Positions 62,814 through 64,000 of a stretch of DNA of 64,000 bases are shown here, one piece after another; position 1 is the stretch's first letter, and the number at the start of each line of letters is the position of its first letter. A program made the position numbers and the translations under genes. Source of the DNA: Lamprobacter modestohalophilus (lineage in GTDB: Bacteria; Pseudomonadota; Gammaproteobacteria; Chromatiales; Chromatiaceae); NCBI RefSeq assembly GCF_016583905.1, contig NZ_NRRY01000020.1:1-64000 (forward strand), in the 5' to 3' direction. Under the pieces are notes generated by a model, which saw only the letters and a program-made list of their open reading frames with translations, had not been told where the DNA came from and did no database searches.

Positions 62814-63386
62814 TTAGTCATCACGGGGTGGTAGTGGCTCGTAGTGAGCGATGCCTTTATGGCAATCGATGCACGTCTTGCCGCGCTCCTCGGCACTCGC
62901 ATGGCGGCTGCGCGCCGAGCGACCTTGCTCAGAGAGGTCCATGTCTTCGTAGTCGTGGCAGCTGCGGCACTCACGGGAGTCAGTTCGCTCCATCTTCGCC
63001 CAGACCCGAGAGGCCATGTCCCAGCGATGGGCTTCGTACTTTTCCGGGGTATCGATGGTGCCTGCGATCTCGTGATAGACATCCTTCACCGCGACGACCT
63101 TGGCAATCATCTTAGGCGCAAAGGGTTTAGGCACGTGGCAGTCGGCGCAGGTGGTCTGGACGCCGGATTGATTCTTGTAGTGCAGACTCTCTTTATATTC
63201 TTCGTAGGGGATCTGCAGGGAGTGGCAGGAGACGCAAAACTCCATCTCGTTGGTATAGGCGATCCCTGCATTGAACAGGGCGGCAAAGCCGATGCCGGCA
63301 ATAAATAGGACGCTGACGAGCAGAACTCCCACGCGCTGACCGCGCTTTTGGGGGCTTCCAGCGTCCTGCCCTTTGGAGTTAGGCAT
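62814..63386 (-). CDS. NapC/NirT-type tetrahaem cytochrome linked to fccAB
   Basis: The 190-residue protein has one membrane helix (about 20-40) and four haem sites: CVSCH at 51, CADCH at 80, CRSCH at 140 and CIDCH at 172. It resembles the napC product in segments such as [10 protein letters not shown] and [10 protein letters not shown]. NapC/NirT proteins exchange electrons with quinones. Placed first in the group with ankyrin and fccAB, it may carry sulfide electrons between FccAB and the quinone pool. Direction of flow is not shown by sequence. Confidence 0.92.
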   Translation of the reverse strand: MPNSKGQDAGSPQKRGQRVGVLLVSVLFIAGIGFAALFNAGIAYTNEMEFCVSCHSLQIPYEEYKESLHYKNQSGVQTTCADCHVPKPFAPKMIAKVVAVKDVYHEIAGTIDTPEKYEAHRWDMASRVWAKMERTDSRECRSCHDYEDMDLSEQGRSARSRHASAEERGKTCIDCHKGIAHYEPLPPRDD

Positions 63387-63615
63387 GACAACCCTCGCGA
63401 CAATGGTAATCGTGTGGCCTGAAGAGCCAGGCTGAGTCAGCCCGGATCAGCTAGCTTGGTTTAGGCCCGTGGAGCCGGTCTCATGATGAGCCGAGTCCGT
63501 TATCGTTGCTTTTCTAGAGGTGGATACTACGGTAACGCCCCGAGTATTGCCAAGTGGTTGCGTCAGCCTGGTTCTGGCCGTCTTGGCTTCGGAGCATCAT
63601 GGCTGAAACATCGGC

Positions 63616-63876
63616 CTATTGCGATTGTGGCGAATGCCAGAGCCTGAGCGCGTTGCGCAGTCCTGCACGCTCGAACTGCAAGCGCGAGATACCTTGTCGT
63701 CGGATCGTCTCGAGCATATGGTCGATCTGCTGTTCGGCCTTGAGCCAATCGTCGGTGGCGCTGCCAGAGCCGAATCCTCGATGTTCGGCGAGATAATAGG
63801 CGGCAACCGCGATCATCTCGCTGCGCTCGTCGGCGGTCGCGACCATCGGCGCGTGATCTTGTTTGTCGTCGGTCAT
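63616..63876 (-). CDS. DUF2934 domain protein
   Basis: The 86-residue product contains IAVAAYYLAEHRGFGSGSATDDWLKAEQQIDHML, the DUF2934 pattern. Function unknown; such small proteins occur widely in sulfur oxidisers and rhizobia. The ATG at 63876 is chosen because residues before it are non-conserved; a longer frame starts at 63963. It is upstream of the NapC-like gene, in the same direction, 230 bases away. Confidence 0.75.
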   Translation of the reverse strand: MTDDKQDHAPMVATADERSEMIAVAAYYLAEHRGFGSGSATDDWLKAEQQIDHMLETIRRQGISRLQFERAGLRNALRLWHSPQSQ

Positions 63877-64000
63877 CTGGCCCTGTGCACCCAGGTACGG
63901 CTGCGGGATACGGGAGTTTGAGGCCGGATTATGCCAGCCTAGAGAGTCGCATCGGGCAATCACGGATGATGTATATCAAGCTGGCGCGGTACTATGGAGG

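Noticed and set aside
62738-63082. A frame with repeated EWTVI units overlapping the NapC-like gene
   Set aside because: It is the 15-base tandem repeat read in a different frame from the four-haem NapC-like protein; no start or family supports it.

Overview
The window reads as about 64 kb of a GC-rich gammaproteobacterial chromosome, most likely from a purple sulfur bacterium (Chromatiaceae) or a close sulfur-oxidising relative. The evidence is two complete flavocytochrome c sulfide dehydrogenase (fccAB) gene pairs, a periplasmic nitrate reductase (nap) operon, NnrS, a NarX/NarL pair, an rnr-rlmB pair and a DUF2333 protein. No photosynthesis gene lies inside the window, so phototrophy is inference.

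Layout. 0-2.8 kb: a patchwork with a DUF433/DUF5615 toxin-antitoxin pair whose toxin is truncated, a short module with a MerR-type promoter (HMA-fold protein, MerR regulator, unknown protein), and a higA antitoxin whose higB toxin survives only as 19 codons. A 110-bp copy of the nnrS 3' end flanks the patch. 2.7-14.1 kb: nitrogen-oxide and sulfide respiration: nnrS, fccAB copy 1, napDAGHBC and a Crp/Fnr (DNR-type) regulator. The fcc and nap promoter regions carry the same two-box regulatory cassette. 14.3-17.3 kb: the nitrate sensor pair narX-narL. 17.5-35 kb: mgtE, then a signalling-rich stretch (GGDEF-EAL protein, degenerate kinase, GGDEF response regulator, a 1651-residue CBS/PAS hybrid kinase and a second hybrid kinase) with single metabolic genes between. 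35.2-38.8 kb: an accessory stretch beside tRNA-Leu(CAG) holding a dinJ-yafQ pair, an HTH-SHOCT protein, two orphan ORFs and a pair of 38-bp palindromic repeats. 39-42 kb: rnr and rlmB. 42-48.5 kb: two AMP-ligases, one fused to an acyl carrier and a PlsC acyltransferase, and a DUF900 hydrolase. 48.8-58.3 kb: an Mrp/Mbh-like cation-antiporter operon with four large antiporter-type subunits. 58.5-63.9 kb: DUF2333, then a NapC-like gene, a periplasmic ankyrin gene and fccAB copy 2 in one direction, and a DUF2934 gene.

How the genes fit together. Nap reduces nitrate in the periplasm with electrons from quinol through NapC and NapGH. FccAB oxidises sulfide in the same compartment. The regulatory cassette shared by fcc copy 1 and nap, with a DNR-type regulator next to nap, suggests both respond to low oxygen or nitrogen oxides. 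In copy 2 a NapC/NirT-type tetrahaem quinone-linked cytochrome precedes fccAB, which suggests a direct membrane link for sulfide electrons.

A second theme is repeat DNA. At least five unrelated genes (napH, narX, an acyl ligase, an antiporter subunit, DUF2333) carry in-frame tandem repeats with a 12-bp unit, and several spacers carry 7-, 11-, 13- or 15-bp tandem repeats.
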